A DNA stretch of 64,000 bases from Notospermus geniculatus (Eukaryota > Nemertea > Pilidiophora > Heteronemertea > Lineidae): assembly GCA_002633025.1 (NCBI GenBank), contig NMRB01001343.1:85199-149198 (forward strand), in the 5' to 3' direction. Shown here piece by piece: positions 1-11,330 of the stretch. The first letter of the stretch is position 1, and each line of letters begins with the position of its first letter. The notes below the pieces were generated by a model, which saw only the letters and a list, made by a program, of their open reading frames with translations, was not told the origin of the DNA and ran no database searches. Both the position numbers and the translations under genes were made by a program.

Positions 1-662
1 TAGATGCATCGCAATCAAAAGTAATTCCCTCCATAAATCCAATGTTTGGATTGAATCATTGCCTCTTGGGTCCTAAACATCTTTTCATTTCCTTATGACA
101 TGAATTTTCATTTAGAGAAAAATCTGGGTAAGTCTGTCACTCACGGCATGGGATCATGTGGCTTTCATAAATATTACATGTACGATCGACAGGTCTATCG
201 AAAGTAACACATTAGGCTTCAGGTCATGACTGATCACCATTACATCTGAGCCTTGTCACTTAGACCAATGCATCGAAATTCCTAGTGAATGTCTCGGTGG
301 CTGTCAGTTACAATGTAATATGCATGTTTTCACTCAATTGTCACCCCCTCCCCAGTGTAGCTCCTTGTAAACAAGATATATTTTAGCCACATAAGTGTTT
401 AAATACGGTAATTTTCATTTCTGTTTGACAGCTAGTTTGGAAGACGTTAAGACTCGTTGCCTGAAACTCAATAAAGGACAGCATTTGTGTGTCCCACAGT
501 ATTTTGAATAGAGAGGTTCAACGGTACTCTATTTACATCCTGCTCACTGTGATCTGAAATCTTACCTTTTACAAAATGTACCTACCTCAAAATCATGACA
601 CCGTATTGCCACATCATGTTTTATCTTTGAAGTCTGTTGATTGTTTCCTGTGTTTTTTTCAG
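1..662. other. Upstream intronic sequence, no exon recognised
   Basis: This stretch precedes the first exon I can assign to the dynein intermediate chain gene. I looked for short exons between AG and GT sites; a few tiny GT-AG boxes exist (for example before the donor-like site near 129), but none gives a convincing protein in the right phase. It is most likely intron of the same gene, whose N-terminal exons would lie to the left of the window. Confidence 0.4.
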
Positions 663-3600
663 TTGGTGAAAAGCCGTGTTGGAAATGACCTGTATGCAGA
701 AAGAGGAATGAATACATTCAATGATGCACCGAAAGTTAAACATGTGCAGACGACCAAAATCAATTATAATGTAAGTCAACGAATACTTCTGTGCTGGATT
801 ATGAATAAAAATGAATCAGTGTCATTCTTCTTTGCTCTCTATTAAGTCTAAATAACAGCAAAAGTGGTGAACTAAATGATACATTCCTTCAAATGTGAAT
901 TCATCTGGCCCACACCCACGGCAAATTTCCTAAGTGAAACAATGAAACTGTTTGAAATTAGTCTTTGATTAAAATTTCCCTCTTGTTTAGGACGTGGGCT
1001 CGACTGCAACTTTGTGGGATATGTATGATACCTATGAGGAAATCAGGGAAGCTGAACAGCGAGGTATGACAAGTGATAAAGTTCCCATGGAGAAAATGTG
1101 TAAAAATTCCATTACGGTACATTGGTTTTATAAATTTACCGGTATAAGAAATCTACAGAATGTAATATGACCCCATCAAAACATTTTTTTGTAGGTTTTT
1201 TGTGATATTTGTAAATTATTTCTCTTTACGTAGCGAAAGAAGCAGCAGAAGCAGAAGAAAGTGAAGCAGCAGATGCTGCTGCAGAAGCAGAGAAGGTTGA
1301 CGAAGATAAAGAAGGAGGTGGTACGGACAAGGTTGATGCCGCCACAAAGACAAGCCAGAGAACTCTAGGTAAATGATGATGATATCAGAATCTCATGCCA
1401 ACCATAAGATCGAGCCTAGGACTTTCAACCACATGACAGAGACCAGAGCCACAACACCACAGTGGCCCCTCGGACTAACAAGTGGTCATTTATTTCAGTG
1501 CGTGTGTCATTAAGGGCTTCCAAAAAAAGCTGGGATTTCCCATTACTTGTCAGCCAAGGTTACCACCATTTCCGACAAGAATTTTACTACTTATACTTAC
1601 GAATCGTACATGGCATTTTCATTGATGGATATTTCACAATTTAGACATTTTCATCTCATTTCTACAGAGAGCCGGGGTACAATGTCCGACTCCGACAGTG
1701 TATTTGCCAGTAAAGATTCTGGAGTCCTGTCAGTACCTGACACACAGTCAAAGACCGACGAACTAATACTCCAATCTGAAGCCTTGAAACGGGATCTTTT
1801 CATAATGGAAAGAGTGGTGAACCTGAACACATACCAACCCAAGCAGGCATCGTACAGAGGTTTTGATATCGTTGAAGGTATGTCCCATTCTTTTGTGACC
1901 ATCTCAAATAAATTGGACAGTTTATCAAAATACAATTGCGGTGGATTTAATAAGAAGGCATGTCAAGGTATGTTGTAGATTTGGGGCTTGGTTCAGGTAG
2001 TATTCCTGAAGTGGAGCATCCTGAGTTAATCAGTGGTTCTTCACGCTTGCTCCCGACATAACCATGTGCAGTGATGTAGGGGGCATCTTCATCAGGCACA
2101 TTCTAGGTTTACATGGATTTGCTCCCTATGCCCAATGCAGGCCCTTTCCACTATAGGGGATTTCGCCATGGCTTGTGGCGAGCGGAGCGGTTTTCACAGG
2201 CAATGCGATAATCAACAGGACATGTTTTGCTAATCTGTCAAAGGATTATCCAAAACCCTGTGATAACTGCACCGCTCGCCGGCCGAATCCGCTGTGGTAA
2301 AAAGGGCCTTAAAGCGAATTGATATCGAAAAAATTTGATTTAGAAATAAAATTTGAAAGGGGACAAATTTTCGGGAAAAAATGTAAACAAACGTGCCTTT
2401 TGATTCGCTGAAATTTTGTGTTTACAAACACCAGCCAAATGTAAATAAAATCTGCTATCAGTTCGCTTTAAGAGATAAAGAATTTTATTCCACCGTTTAT
2501 ATCACTCCTTCAACAATTTTATCACTTTGGTATTTCAGATATTGATAAAGTAAAGGATGAAGAGAAACCACCAGGACAAATTGTGATGACAGACATGGGA
2601 CCCAACCTTGATCGACTCTGGGCATACCAGTGTCCTCTTACAAAGGGCAGAAATATCAGCTGCATGTCATGGAATAAAGTCAACCCTGTAAATATTCCAG
2701 GACCTTTGTTTGATTCCAGTTTTCTACCATCAGGTCTTATTCAACACACTTTGAATTTGTTCAATCCCGCAACTCCATTATAATTCACTCCCACATAAAG
2801 CTACGTTTAGCTGACACGCGGAATGCGGATTGCGGAATGCGGAAGCGGAAAATGCAATGCATTTTTGTATACAACATATCGTTCCGACCGGGTATTCGGT
2901 AATTCCGCATCCCTATACCGCATTCCGGATGTCTGGTAAACGCAGCTTAACTCACCCCAGGATAATTCACCCCTAGTATAATTTCCCATGCCTTGCAAAA
3001 GTAAAAAACTGTCGAACACACGATGATCAAGAAGGTAATACCATGGAATGGAAACTTGTCGTTTTAAGTTTCACTGTGGGTAACTTGACTATTTGTCTTC
3101 CAGGATCTCATTGCTGTGGGATATGGCCAGTTTGAGTTCATGAATCAGAAGTCGGGACTCGTGTGTTGTTGGTCTTTGAAAAATCCAGAGGTAGGCTTTT
3201 CCATTTGTTCATTTGTTAAAAAGGGGGCCTTATCATGATCCACCTCTTCTTTGAGTGTATAAGTTTGTAATGATTCAGATATTTGCTCAGATTGTATTTC
3301 CTTAGAGACATTTGTTACAGTGTTAAGCTTTCTTTACGGTGGTCGATTACTTGTAGGTGGTACATGTACATGTTATTCTTTTCTTCGGACTGTTTTAGTT
3401 CCCTGAGAGAGTATATCATACTACTGCTGGTGTGACAGCCATGGATTTCTCTGCCACAAACCCAAACCTCCTCGCAGTAAGTTGAACTTGCTTTTCATAT
3501 CAATTCCATAATAACCAGATGTTGAGCTCTGAAGCTTAGGTTTCTTAGTCCAAAAGCTTTACCACATCCTCTACTTAAAGGGTTTCTGCCAGAAATTTTG

Positions 3601-6600
3601 TGTTGTGTTGTTGGTCTTTGAAAATTGTGAGGACGTGGTGGCATTCAGGCGAGCCCTCAAGACACACCTTTTTAAGCAATATTTTGATAATGTGTAGTCA
3701 ATTTTGTGCCGCCTGTCTGCCACTGCCCAACGCCTTCGGGTCACTGTGGGGGATTGCTTTTTATATCCTTTCTTGTCATTGTTTTACTCTTAATCTGTTT
3801 TACTCTCAATTATTTGCTTTTACTGTCAGTCCTATTGTTCTTAATCTTCTCCTTTTATATTTCTCTTAAATCTATGTTAAGTGCTTTAGGGCTTGTTTTT
3901 ACATTGTATAAAGCACTATAATATATGGTAAATTTAATTAAATTAATTTTTTTTGAGGATACTAATTTCTTCAAAATCAGCAAAAACCCCATGAAATTAA
4001 ACAAAATGGCCCTTTTCTGTTCCTTTGAGGGTACTAAAGAGGAGAAAAGCACAAAAATTGACACACAATATATGATAAATGAAAAGGCAATTTCCAGAGT
4101 GTTTGCGAATTTTCGACCCCAACCGGGGTCTTCTTCAGGCTGGAACTTTACAATCCGAAACTCTAGAACAGTCTGAGCTGAAACCCAAAATAAGGGTACT
4201 AAGATAGTACACGTACCCTTAGTACCCTCTGGCAGTCCAGAAACACTGACTTAATGCCAAGTTAGTCAATGACCATGACCTCCTGACTGGTGAAAGGGAT
4301 TTTATTCTATCTCTCTTCTCACAGCCTTTTGAAGGCTGACTCTTATTTTTGTTGGGGGAATCTCTATATTGTGATGCAAAGTCCCATCTTAGGTGTCGTC
4401 TGCCTAATTCCTGCGTACATTGAGTTGACGTCTGCCATCCCTGTTTCAGATCGGTCTCTATGACGGAACGGTAGCAATTTATAGTGTTAGGAGCACGAAG
4501 GACGAGGCAGTACTCGACAGTTTGTAAGTATTTTAGTGATAGTTTAGAGAAGTAAAATTGACAAAGTTTGCTGCTCTCTCTTTATGAGATAGATATTTGA
4601 AATAAGCCTGAAAATCTTTTTTCATAGATTCATCAGGAAACATGAAAAAATGCAGGTTTCTTCTGATTTCTCAGAACTTAAGGAAGAAGAAGCTGCATTA
4701 GCATTTCTGCATGGCATTTCTGGGACCTATATTGAAAAATCTCCCTGATAACATGAACAGTTGTATATAATATGTAAATATAAGCAATTTTAACCAATGA
4801 AGATATTTTTGTTTCAGGAAAGTGACAATCAGAGAGTAGGTTCATTGATTTGAATTCCTACTGTTATTTGCCTGTTATTTGTTGATAGAGCGGTTTAGAT
4901 CCTGAACAAGAATGAAAAAATATGGACACTAATGACATCATTCTTTTCTTCAAGCAAAATAGGCCAATGTCAACAGCAATAGACCATTCTCAAATTCCCA
5001 GATCTGCGCACTTCCTCCGAAATTTCAACCATAACCTCGATCTGAAACCGGGTGACGTGACGCAATCCATTATTCAGCAATGGTCGAGTCTGACGCAACG
5101 TCGTCGACGTCACTGTCACAGGGCTGTCTGCGTCACGTCATTCATCTTCAGATCGAGGTTATGGTTGAAATTTCGGTGGAAGTGCGCAGATCTTTCTTGT
5201 TCGCGTCAATTTGAGAACGGTCTATGGTATTCTTTTTCCCAGGCCAAAGTAGCAAATTTGTTTTCCAGGGCAATTTTATGAGGAAAACTTCCCTGATCAG
5301 CATTTGAATCTCAGGCGACTTCATTCCTGTTTCTGTGGTCATTTGCCTTGTTCAGAATCTAAACCAAACGGATGTTGCTTTAAACTCAAGAGTAGGCCTA
5401 TCACTCTTTTGAAAAGCATTTCTGCAGTCTTTTGGTTAAGACAAGTGAACGGCCCTGCACCCGTGCTTTTCAATGGACAAATACTGTTTAAGTTCATATA
5501 ACCTTTTGAAAAACATTGGCCTATATTGTTATATTGTTACAAAACTTCCATGTGACCTTTCTAAAACTCACTACATGTATTTTCTCTCTCCGGAGAATTC
5601 AACATTACAAAAGCGGTCCTGAGTTATCAAAAAGAGATTAGAACTTCAGGCCTTTCCGTTTGACGGGCGCGAAAACGCATGCGCTTTGCAAACAATAGAA
5701 TTTCTATTGTTTGCGAGGCGCATGCATTTCCGCGCCCGTCAAACGGAAAGGCCTGGAACTTGATGCAAATTTTGAGCATTCAGTGGTGATGGTCAGCTGT
5801 CTTAATGGGTGGAAGCATTGCTTATTTTGTGTTCTTTTTGGCTAAGCTTCTTGGTTTTTTTCAGCGCATTTGAAGAGTTTCTTTATAAAATGCTGTAAGC
5901 CAGCAATTAACACTTCAGGTCAAAACATTTGTATTTTTGAAGTCATTGTCAGTTTTCCAACTCTCTCCAACCAAACTTGAAGACACTTTCCCTGTTGTTG
6001 GAGATTCAACAGAATGACTGATCCTTGTCATTTTCTGTTGTGACTTGCATATTCACTGAGCACAATTTTGCCTGTAAAAATTCTCATTTTAAGAGAGCTC
6101 CACAGCCTTCTGTAATAGAACTCTTCACGCAATTATTTGCTGGATTTGCCTGGCGTGTTTTACCTCATCCCAAAATAAACGATTCGTTTTGTCCTGTTTA
6201 ATGTTGAGAATTGGTTGTCATTGAATTTCAGGCAGTTGTTTTTGGCTTGGCATTTTGAATATCGGTGTCGGTGTATATTTTTGTGTGGTGTTGCATCCCA
6301 GTCGTGGCTTAAGTAGACTTATTGTACAGCACACTATTTAACCTTGCCAAAGTTGGGAAATGGAGTTATCAAAGTAATGTGATGTACAGTATGATCAAGG
6401 AATGGGTAATGGGAAGACTTCTGTTTTACCCACTTTTTCGTAGAATGAAATTAATGCAAAATATCCCAGGCTGCTGAATATGAAAAGACAAAGAATTCAG
6501 AAGTTTTATGTCATCCAAAAGCGTAAAATCTAGGTTGCTTATATTATTATCATGAACTTACAGAATGTTTTTTCCTGCAGTGAGTCACAAGGCAAACACA

Positions 6601-8987
6601 CTGGCCCAGTTTGGCAGTTGAGATGGATAGAAAAAGAGCGAGGGTCTGGTGAGGAAAGGGCCGAAGTTCTGGTGTCCGTTTCAACAGATGGAAGGGTGAC
6701 ACAGTGGAGCATAAGAAAAGGCTTTGAATGCAATGGTAAGTTACTGCGGGCTTGAAAAAGGCGTTTTGAAAATTAGGACTCAATTTACACAACCAAGGAA
6801 TAGGTAAAGAAACTTCAGGCCTCAGGTGGTAAAGGGACTTTTTCAATGACTTCCTTTCAGATCTGATGCGATTGAAAAGAACTGCCCCCAAACAGAACCC
6901 TCGTGGCAAAGAGAAGAAAAGCGATGCCCTCATTTCACGTTATGCCGGCGGATTCTGCTTTGATTTCAATGCAAAGGACAGCAACATGTGAGTAGAATAC
7001 TTGCCTAGAGGTGCAGTACAGGTTCCAGTCAAAGGAATTATCAAGATGCCACACAAGGTTTCCTGTAGTCGCTCTCAAATGTGTTGTTTTTCAGAGAAGT
7101 ATGGATAAAGATCGTGCACTGTACTGTAGATGTGTAATGGCCATTCCTTGAATTTTTTTTCACTTGGCACAATTGCGAAAGAATTTTATCCTTTTGATGT
7201 GACCAAAAAATTGATCTCGGTTTCTGACATTTCTTTCAGATACTTGGCTGGCACTGAGGAAGGACATATTCACAAGTGTTCATGTTCTTACAATGAACAG
7301 TTCTTAGACAGCTATTTTGGACACACAGTATGTACAGTTCTCTAATTTCGGGGTTCTTTCTTCATGTAGAAAAAATACCGGTACTTTTGACATCTTAATT
7401 GACCCGCCCAACATACTGGTACTGGAGTGTTCCATATTGATGGCACTGCCAGAGGAATATGGATCTGAACCTCGCTTGATCACTTGATTCAGCACTATCA
7501 ACTTGATACCCCAGCAGAGCCAGTATCACCAACTAAGAACCCTTTCCCTTTTCTAGGGCCCAGTGTACAAAATCCAATGGTCACCTTTCGTCCCAGACAT
7601 CTTCCTCAGCTGCAGCTCTGATTGGTCCATGAAACTTTGGCGCCAGGATAGAAATAAGCCAATCATCAGCTTCTATTCATCGACAGTAAGTTTTCACTCA
7701 AAAAAAGCCTCTGTCAGGACGGCACAGTGGAAATGTTGCCACCTGTGACATCTGAAGTTACCGGGTTCGATTCCCGGTGAGACCCACTCTTCGTGTGGCA
7801 GAGAGAGGGCAATACCCTTTAAACGCAGTTTTCTCTAGGCATCCAGTTTCTTCCTGCTGTACATTTCATAATTTGTTGCACCTTCCCTGCCATTTCATTC
7901 ATATTTTGTATATTCCTATTCAGAAATCAGTGAACGATATCTGCTGGTCGCCAAGATCATCAACTGTTTTCGCATGTGTGAACGAAGGGGCTGTAGAGGT
8001 CTGGGACTTGCTTCAGAATACGTAAGTGAAAAGCGAAATACGTACACAGCTGTTTTCAAGCGTCTATAGAACCTAGAATTGTCAACACAGTAACTTCTCA
8101 ATGAACTGCAAGTAGTTACTTCCATGGAAAGTACAACAAGTGTTTCCCCTCCTGCATTAACATATAAATCTACTTCCAGTCTATATTCAGTTGCAGTGTT
8201 TCCGCCAGAGGGTACTACCTCAAAGGAACAGAAAAGGGCCATTTTCTTTAATTTCATGGGATTTTTGCTATTTTGAAGAAATTAGTACCCTAAAAGAATT
8301 TCTGACTGACACCCTAAGTTGGATATTTCTTTATTCTTTACTGTAATAATGTATGATTTCAGGCTTGACCCAATTATAATTGTCAATCCACCGACTCCAA
8401 GTGCTAAACTCTCTACAGTGTCATTTGCAAGAAACTCTGATGTAAGTATCAACATGGTGCGGGCATTTCTCAAAGATGTCACGAGGGGTTATTCAGGAAG
8501 GGAATTTAAGATGCAAAGCAAGGCGCGAGTGCACACTAAGCATTTGAACCAAAACCAAATACATGTATGTTATAGCAAGGTTTGGAATACAGACACATGT
8601 GTGAGTTTCTAAGAATAACTGAAGTGAACTCCTGAATATGTGTATTATTCCTCTTTTTCAGTGCATCCTGATAGGCACTAGCGAAGGCCACGTGCTAGTG
8701 AATCAGTTACGATGTATGCCCCCACCGCCAGAAAACCAGGTAAAGGTCATTGCTACACTGCATCCCATGGTGTGAAAGTGTCATAGTGTCATTTCATGAC
8801 AATCATTTGTTAGTTATTTTGATCATTTACTTGCTGCAATGCCATCTATTTTGTTTGTGAATAAATGGAAAAATACATAATTAATCCATTAAACCAATGT
8901 GAAACATTTTGATTTCAGGCCGAAAGCCTTCTGAATGTGATCAAGAGCTGTCTTGCCAGCCAACTTCAAGGGAACAAATCAGGCTAA
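663..8987 (+). CDS. DNAI4: Axonemal dynein intermediate chain 4-like (WDR78), 5' partial, 16 exons
   Basis: WD-repeat intermediate chain expected in an inner-arm (I1/f) ciliary dynein complex. Exons: 663-770, 991-1063, 1234-1368, 1668-1877, 2539-2687, 3104-3190, 3399-3476, 4450-4523, 6581-6735, 6861-6987, 7240-7327, 7557-7685, 7924-8021, 8363-8441, 8662-8739, 8919-8987. All have AG/GT borders and phases match throughout, giving 578 codons plus stop. Visible parts: an acidic Ala/Glu-rich linker (exon 3), then WD40 blades with motifs such as FLSCSSDWSMKLW and STVFACVNEGAVEVWD, ending in a short tail. The order and wording of the blades resemble vertebrate WDR78 more than DNAI1 or DNAI2. Vertebrate DNAI4 is about 850 residues, so roughly the first 270 are outside the window. 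No frame break is seen. The introns hold several hairpin elements, a SINE and a LINE tail. Family assignment is firm; the exact paralogue is inferred from memory. Confidence 0.88.
2140..2308. repeat. Palindromic element in intron (GGCCCTTTCCAC ends)
   Basis: Imperfect inverted repeat of about 170 bp. The left arm starts GGCCCTTTCCAC and carries GGCGAGCGGAGCGG; the right arm carries CCGCTCGCCGGCC and ends GTGGTAAAAAGGGCC. No coding capacity. It looks like a non-autonomous fold-back element and directly abuts the next element. Confidence 0.7.
2313..2467. mobile_element. TTAA-flanked MITE (piggyBac-like target)
   Basis: The element is bounded by TTAA at 2309-2312 and 2468-2471. Terminal inverted repeats are AGCGAATTGAT and ATCAGTTCGCT (one mismatch). 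The interior has GTTTACAAACA and TGTAAACA words shared with the MITE at 10685-10931. TTAA duplication is the signature of piggyBac transposition; no transposase is encoded. Confidence 0.65.
2798..2948. repeat. Palindromic element in intron
   Basis: Inverted repeat with arms AAGCTACGTTTAGCTGACA on the left and TGTCTGGTAAACGCAGCTT on the right, each followed inward by GGAATGCGG or CCGCATTCC. About 150 bp. No ORF of note; a non-autonomous fold-back element is the likely explanation. Confidence 0.7.
3625..3930 (+). mobile_element. 3' end of a truncated non-LTR retrotransposon
   Basis: A short open segment ending at the stop 3695-3697 reads VAFRRALKTHLFKQYFDNV. This matches the typical C-terminus of reverse transcriptase ORF2 in CR1/L2-like LINEs of marine animals. 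It is followed by about 230 bp of T-rich 3' UTR and a terminal stem (AGTGCTTTA, later TAAAGCACT) near 3878-3918. Strong 5' truncation is normal for LINE insertions. The insertion lies in an intron of the dynein gene. The class is inferred from the protein tail only. Confidence 0.6.
3948..4175 (+). repeat. Interspersed repeat with GACCCCAACCGGGGTC core
   Basis: Contains the palindrome GACCCCAACCGGGGTC and the phrases AACTTTACAATC and GAAACTCTAGAA. The first part (3948-4035) recurs inverted at 8200-8298; the second part recurs as a full fold-back at 15917-16117. It is therefore a dispersed repeat family in this window. Confidence 0.7.
4979..5225. repeat. Palindromic element, about 247 bp
   Basis: Outer ends read ATAGACCATTCTCAAATT and AATTTGAGAACGGTCTAT. 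The inner arms carry CAGATCTGCGCACTTCC and GGAAGTGCGCAGATCT, then AACCATAACCTCGATCTGAA and its complement. The centre is CG-rich with several GACGT words. Two ORFs overlap it, but they only reflect the palindrome. Confidence 0.75.
5648..5754. repeat. Near-perfect palindrome, about 107 bp
   Basis: Left arm CAGGCCTTTCCGTTTGACGG through CAAACAATAGAA; right arm is its near-exact complement ending CCGTCAAACGGAAAGGCCTG. There is almost no loop: the centre is AATAGAATTTCTATT. Likely a young hairpin MITE, since the arms have hardly diverged. Confidence 0.8.
7715..7866 (+). mobile_element. tRNA-derived SINE in intron
   Basis: An A-box-like GGCACAGTGG (about 7720-7730) and a B-box GGGTTCGATTCC (about 7763-7774) are spaced as in a tRNA promoter. 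They are followed by a non-tRNA tail. A clean cloverleaf cannot be drawn across the head, so this is a SINE and not a tRNA gene. It sits in the dynein intron between 7685 and 7924. Confidence 0.6.
8200..8298 (-). repeat. Inverted copy of the 3948-4035 repeat
   Basis: Reads on the minus strand as the segment at 3948-4035, including the run complementary to GAAATTAAACAAAATGGCCC and the flanking GGGTACT words. The two copies lie about 4.2 kb apart in opposite orientation within the same gene. Confidence 0.7.
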
Positions 8988-9422
8988 GAATTTGGCTATT
9001 CCGTCCTCTGAAATATCCGTCCCTCTCAGTAATAGACTTAAGCCAAAGGAGAGTCAAGATCTTAACATCTGTTGGGCGAGGATTTTCTTAAAAGAATTTA
9101 GGAATGCTTTCTTTGCTGGATAAATAATGGATCATATTTGTGGGTATTTGCATCAAGGTCCTTTTTGCAACTGTTGCTCCAGAAAAATTCCCCACAAACT
9201 TGGATTCCCCTTTTTTGTTTCTGACTCCTGAGAGATACAGCCCTTTCTTGTTGGTGAAATGGACAGAGGAAGCATTATCAATGTACATACATTTCATTTT
9301 GAGGAACAAGGAAGCAACGCCAAAGCAGACAGGACATTTGGACATCACCATTATGGATGCCTTTTGGAATGTTCTTCATCAAGAGGTATCCTGATAACAG
9401 AAGTCAGTATTGATAGAAAGGA

Positions 9423-9535
9423 CAGGGGCCTGTTTCATAAAGTGACTTTAGGCTAATGGTACCATTAACTTCAATGCATTTTCCATTGATTAAAGGTACC
9501 ATTAGCTTAAAGTCACTTTATGAAACAGGCCCCTG
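9423..9535. repeat. Hairpin element with CAGGGGCCTGTTTCATAAAG ends
   Basis: Near-perfect inverted repeat. The left end is CAGGGGCCTGTTTCATAAAG; the right end is CTTTATGAAACAGGCCCCTG. Arms are about 45 bp with a short loop. It belongs to the group of elements in this window whose ends begin with a GGGCC-type block followed by TTC/GAA words. It lies in the 3' flank of the dynein gene. Confidence 0.8.
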
Positions 9536-9780
9536 ATTTGCAAGTGAACTTTTGCATTCTTTATGGAGAGGTGTCCTCATGGCAGAGGCGTCCATTATGG
9601 GAGGGAACAATGTTTTTGTGGGAAGTTATGTCCTATTTAATATGTAACAAAACACAGGGAGTTGGATGTTTGTCATCAAATCCTCCTTATTCCGTCCATG
9701 GAGTGATATTCGCCTCCCTATTTTCAAGTTTACAATTTCTTTACATGTATAGCTTTTCATATTTTTTTTGTTTATAAAGG

Positions 9781-9786
9781 AATAAA
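9781..9786 (+). terminator. Candidate poly(A) signal of the dynein gene
   Basis: AATAAA about 790 bp after the stop codon at 8987. No clearly better AATAAA is seen between the stop and this site. Assignment to this transcript is inferred. Confidence 0.4.
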
Positions 9787-9863
9787 TACATGTTGAACCA
9801 CAAATTTGTGTTCCACTTCTATGGATGTTACTGGACTGAAGCATTCAGATTGTGAAGGCAGAC

Positions 9864-10154
9864 TAAAGGTGACCTTCCACTGGAGAGTTTTCTGTCGCAA
9901 TTTTCCTTTTGTAAACTGTTGCAGGTGGACCAAAATTTGCTCGTGTGTCTATTGTTGAGGACTGCCACATATTGTTCGAAAAGATTGCAGACATTTCTGT
10001 CGAGGAATAGAACATGTGCTATTCCTCGACAGAAATATCTGCAATCTTTTCGAACAATACGTAGTAGTCTTCAACAATAGACACACGAGCAAATTTTGGT
10101 TCACCTGTACAAAAGGAAAATTGCGACAGAAAACTCTCCAGTGGAAGGTCACCT
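9864..10154. mobile_element. Large hairpin element, about 290 bp
   Basis: Arms of about 130 bp. The left arm starts AAAGGTGACCTTCCACTGGA; the right arm ends CCAGTGGAAGGTCACCT. The inner arms include CGAAAAGATTGCAGACATTT and its complement, meeting at CGAGGAATAGAACATGTGCT. The right end abuts TTAA at 10155-10158; the left flank reads CTAA, so this may be a decayed TTAA insertion. Confidence 0.75.
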
Positions 10155-10158
10155 TTAA

Positions 10159-10328
10159 GGCGCCGCTCCACGTGACAGGTTTCTATCGAAAGTTTGCTGT
10201 CAGATAGTCAATTATTGCTCTCAGACAGCAACAATTGCTGTCATGACAGCAATTGTTGCTGTCTGAGAGCAATAATTGACTATCTGACAGCAAACTTTCG
10301 ATAGAAACCGGTCACGTGGAACGGCACC
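10159..10328. mobile_element. TTAA-flanked perfect hairpin MITE
   Basis: Flanked by TTAA at 10155-10158 and 10329-10332. Ends are GGCGCCGCTCCACGTGAC and GTCACGTGGAACGGCACC. The interior is an almost perfect palindrome rich in CAGCAATTGTTGCTGTC words centred at about 10240. It sits head to tail with the preceding hairpin and shares the TTAA between them. Confidence 0.75.
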
Positions 10329-10386
10329 TTAAGAAGGGACACATGGAGTAGCTACAGCATTGGACAATCTAACAGCACACTGCTGG

Positions 10387-11035
10387 CCTTCAGAAGAGAA
10401 ATGCTGCTTTTGATATCTGGCAATGGTTGGCCTCCTTGAACAACCCAGTCCTCATGTGAGGTTGTGGCTTCCCTTTAACAACAACTGAACAGCACTGTAC
10501 TCTCTGGGATGTGGTTTCCTCCTGCATTACTGAGAGACATCCCATTGTTGTCCAACATGTCACTGTTAAGCCAACTGAGGACACCAGTACAAACTGCAAG
10601 GCCTTCAAAAGAGAAACTGCGCTTTTCACATCTGGTTTGATGGCCTATTTCCCGCTCCTCATGTGAGGGGGTGGCTTCCTTTAAAGATAATGTATCACAG
10701 ATATTTTCGCGGCCACGAAAATCATTGTTTATTTACATTTTGTTTGTTTATGTCCAGTCTTTCTTTGTCATATGAGTAATTTGTTGGTGGCATACCCCTC
10801 TAGAAATTCTTTTGATTCCAAAAGTATTCATTTTGGTGGGTTGGCATGTCCCAAAAGTCGAAAATAACATAATGTAAACATGGATGTTTACAAACATTGA
10901 ATGTAAACAATGAAGTCGTGATATATTATCTTTAACAGCAACTGAACAGCACTGTTCTCTGGGACCTGGTTTCCTCCTACATATGGAGAGCCCCCCATTA
11001 TCAAGCATGTCAAGTGAATTCCCTTTCAATTCTTT
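10387..11035. repeat. Two diverged tandem units of about 215 bp
   Basis: Unit one (about 10387-10603) and unit two (about 10604 to 11035, interrupted by the MITE at 10685-10931) share the phrases CCTTCA(A/G)AAGAGAAA, CTCATGTGAGG, GTGGCTTCC, CAACTGAACAGCACTGT and GGTTTCCTCCT. No coding function is evident. Confidence 0.65.
10685..10931. mobile_element. TTAA-flanked MITE interrupting a tandem unit
   Basis: TTAA at 10681-10684 and 10932-10935. Terminal inverted repeats are AGATAATGTATCAC and GTGATATATTATCT. The uninterrupted sister unit reads CTTCCCTTTAACAACAAC at about 10470-10487, which is the empty site. This supports insertion into TTAA in the manner of piggyBac-mobilised MITEs. No ORF for a transposase. 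Confidence 0.8.
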
Positions 11036-11330
11036 TGCTCTGCACGAACGACCCGGCCTGAATTTCTCACCATGCCATCTCTATGCCCTTTCGTCTTCAA
11101 CTCCATAGAACATGACATCCCTTTTGAAATTTACTCATCTGGAACTAGACACTTTTGATACCTTGACATATTGGTTCTTTCATAGATATGACAGAGAAAA
11201 ATGGCTTTCTAGCAGAAGATTGTGTCTCAATTTTCTTTTTCTCAATCCTAAACAACTTGCCATATCAAAGCAATGTGACGTGTTCTGTCCGTGTTTGGCT
11301 AGGAAGTCGTGCAGAGGATTGGCAGACGAC

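Noticed and set aside
7715-7790. tRNA gene inside the dynein intron
   Set aside because: A and B boxes present but no acceptor pairing and a SINE-type tail follows.
11112-11330. Upstream ATG extending the peptidase N-terminus by 73 residues
   Set aside because: The frame is open, but the extension reads like untranslated sequence and M13 cytoplasmic tails are usually short; the ATG at 11331 fits better.
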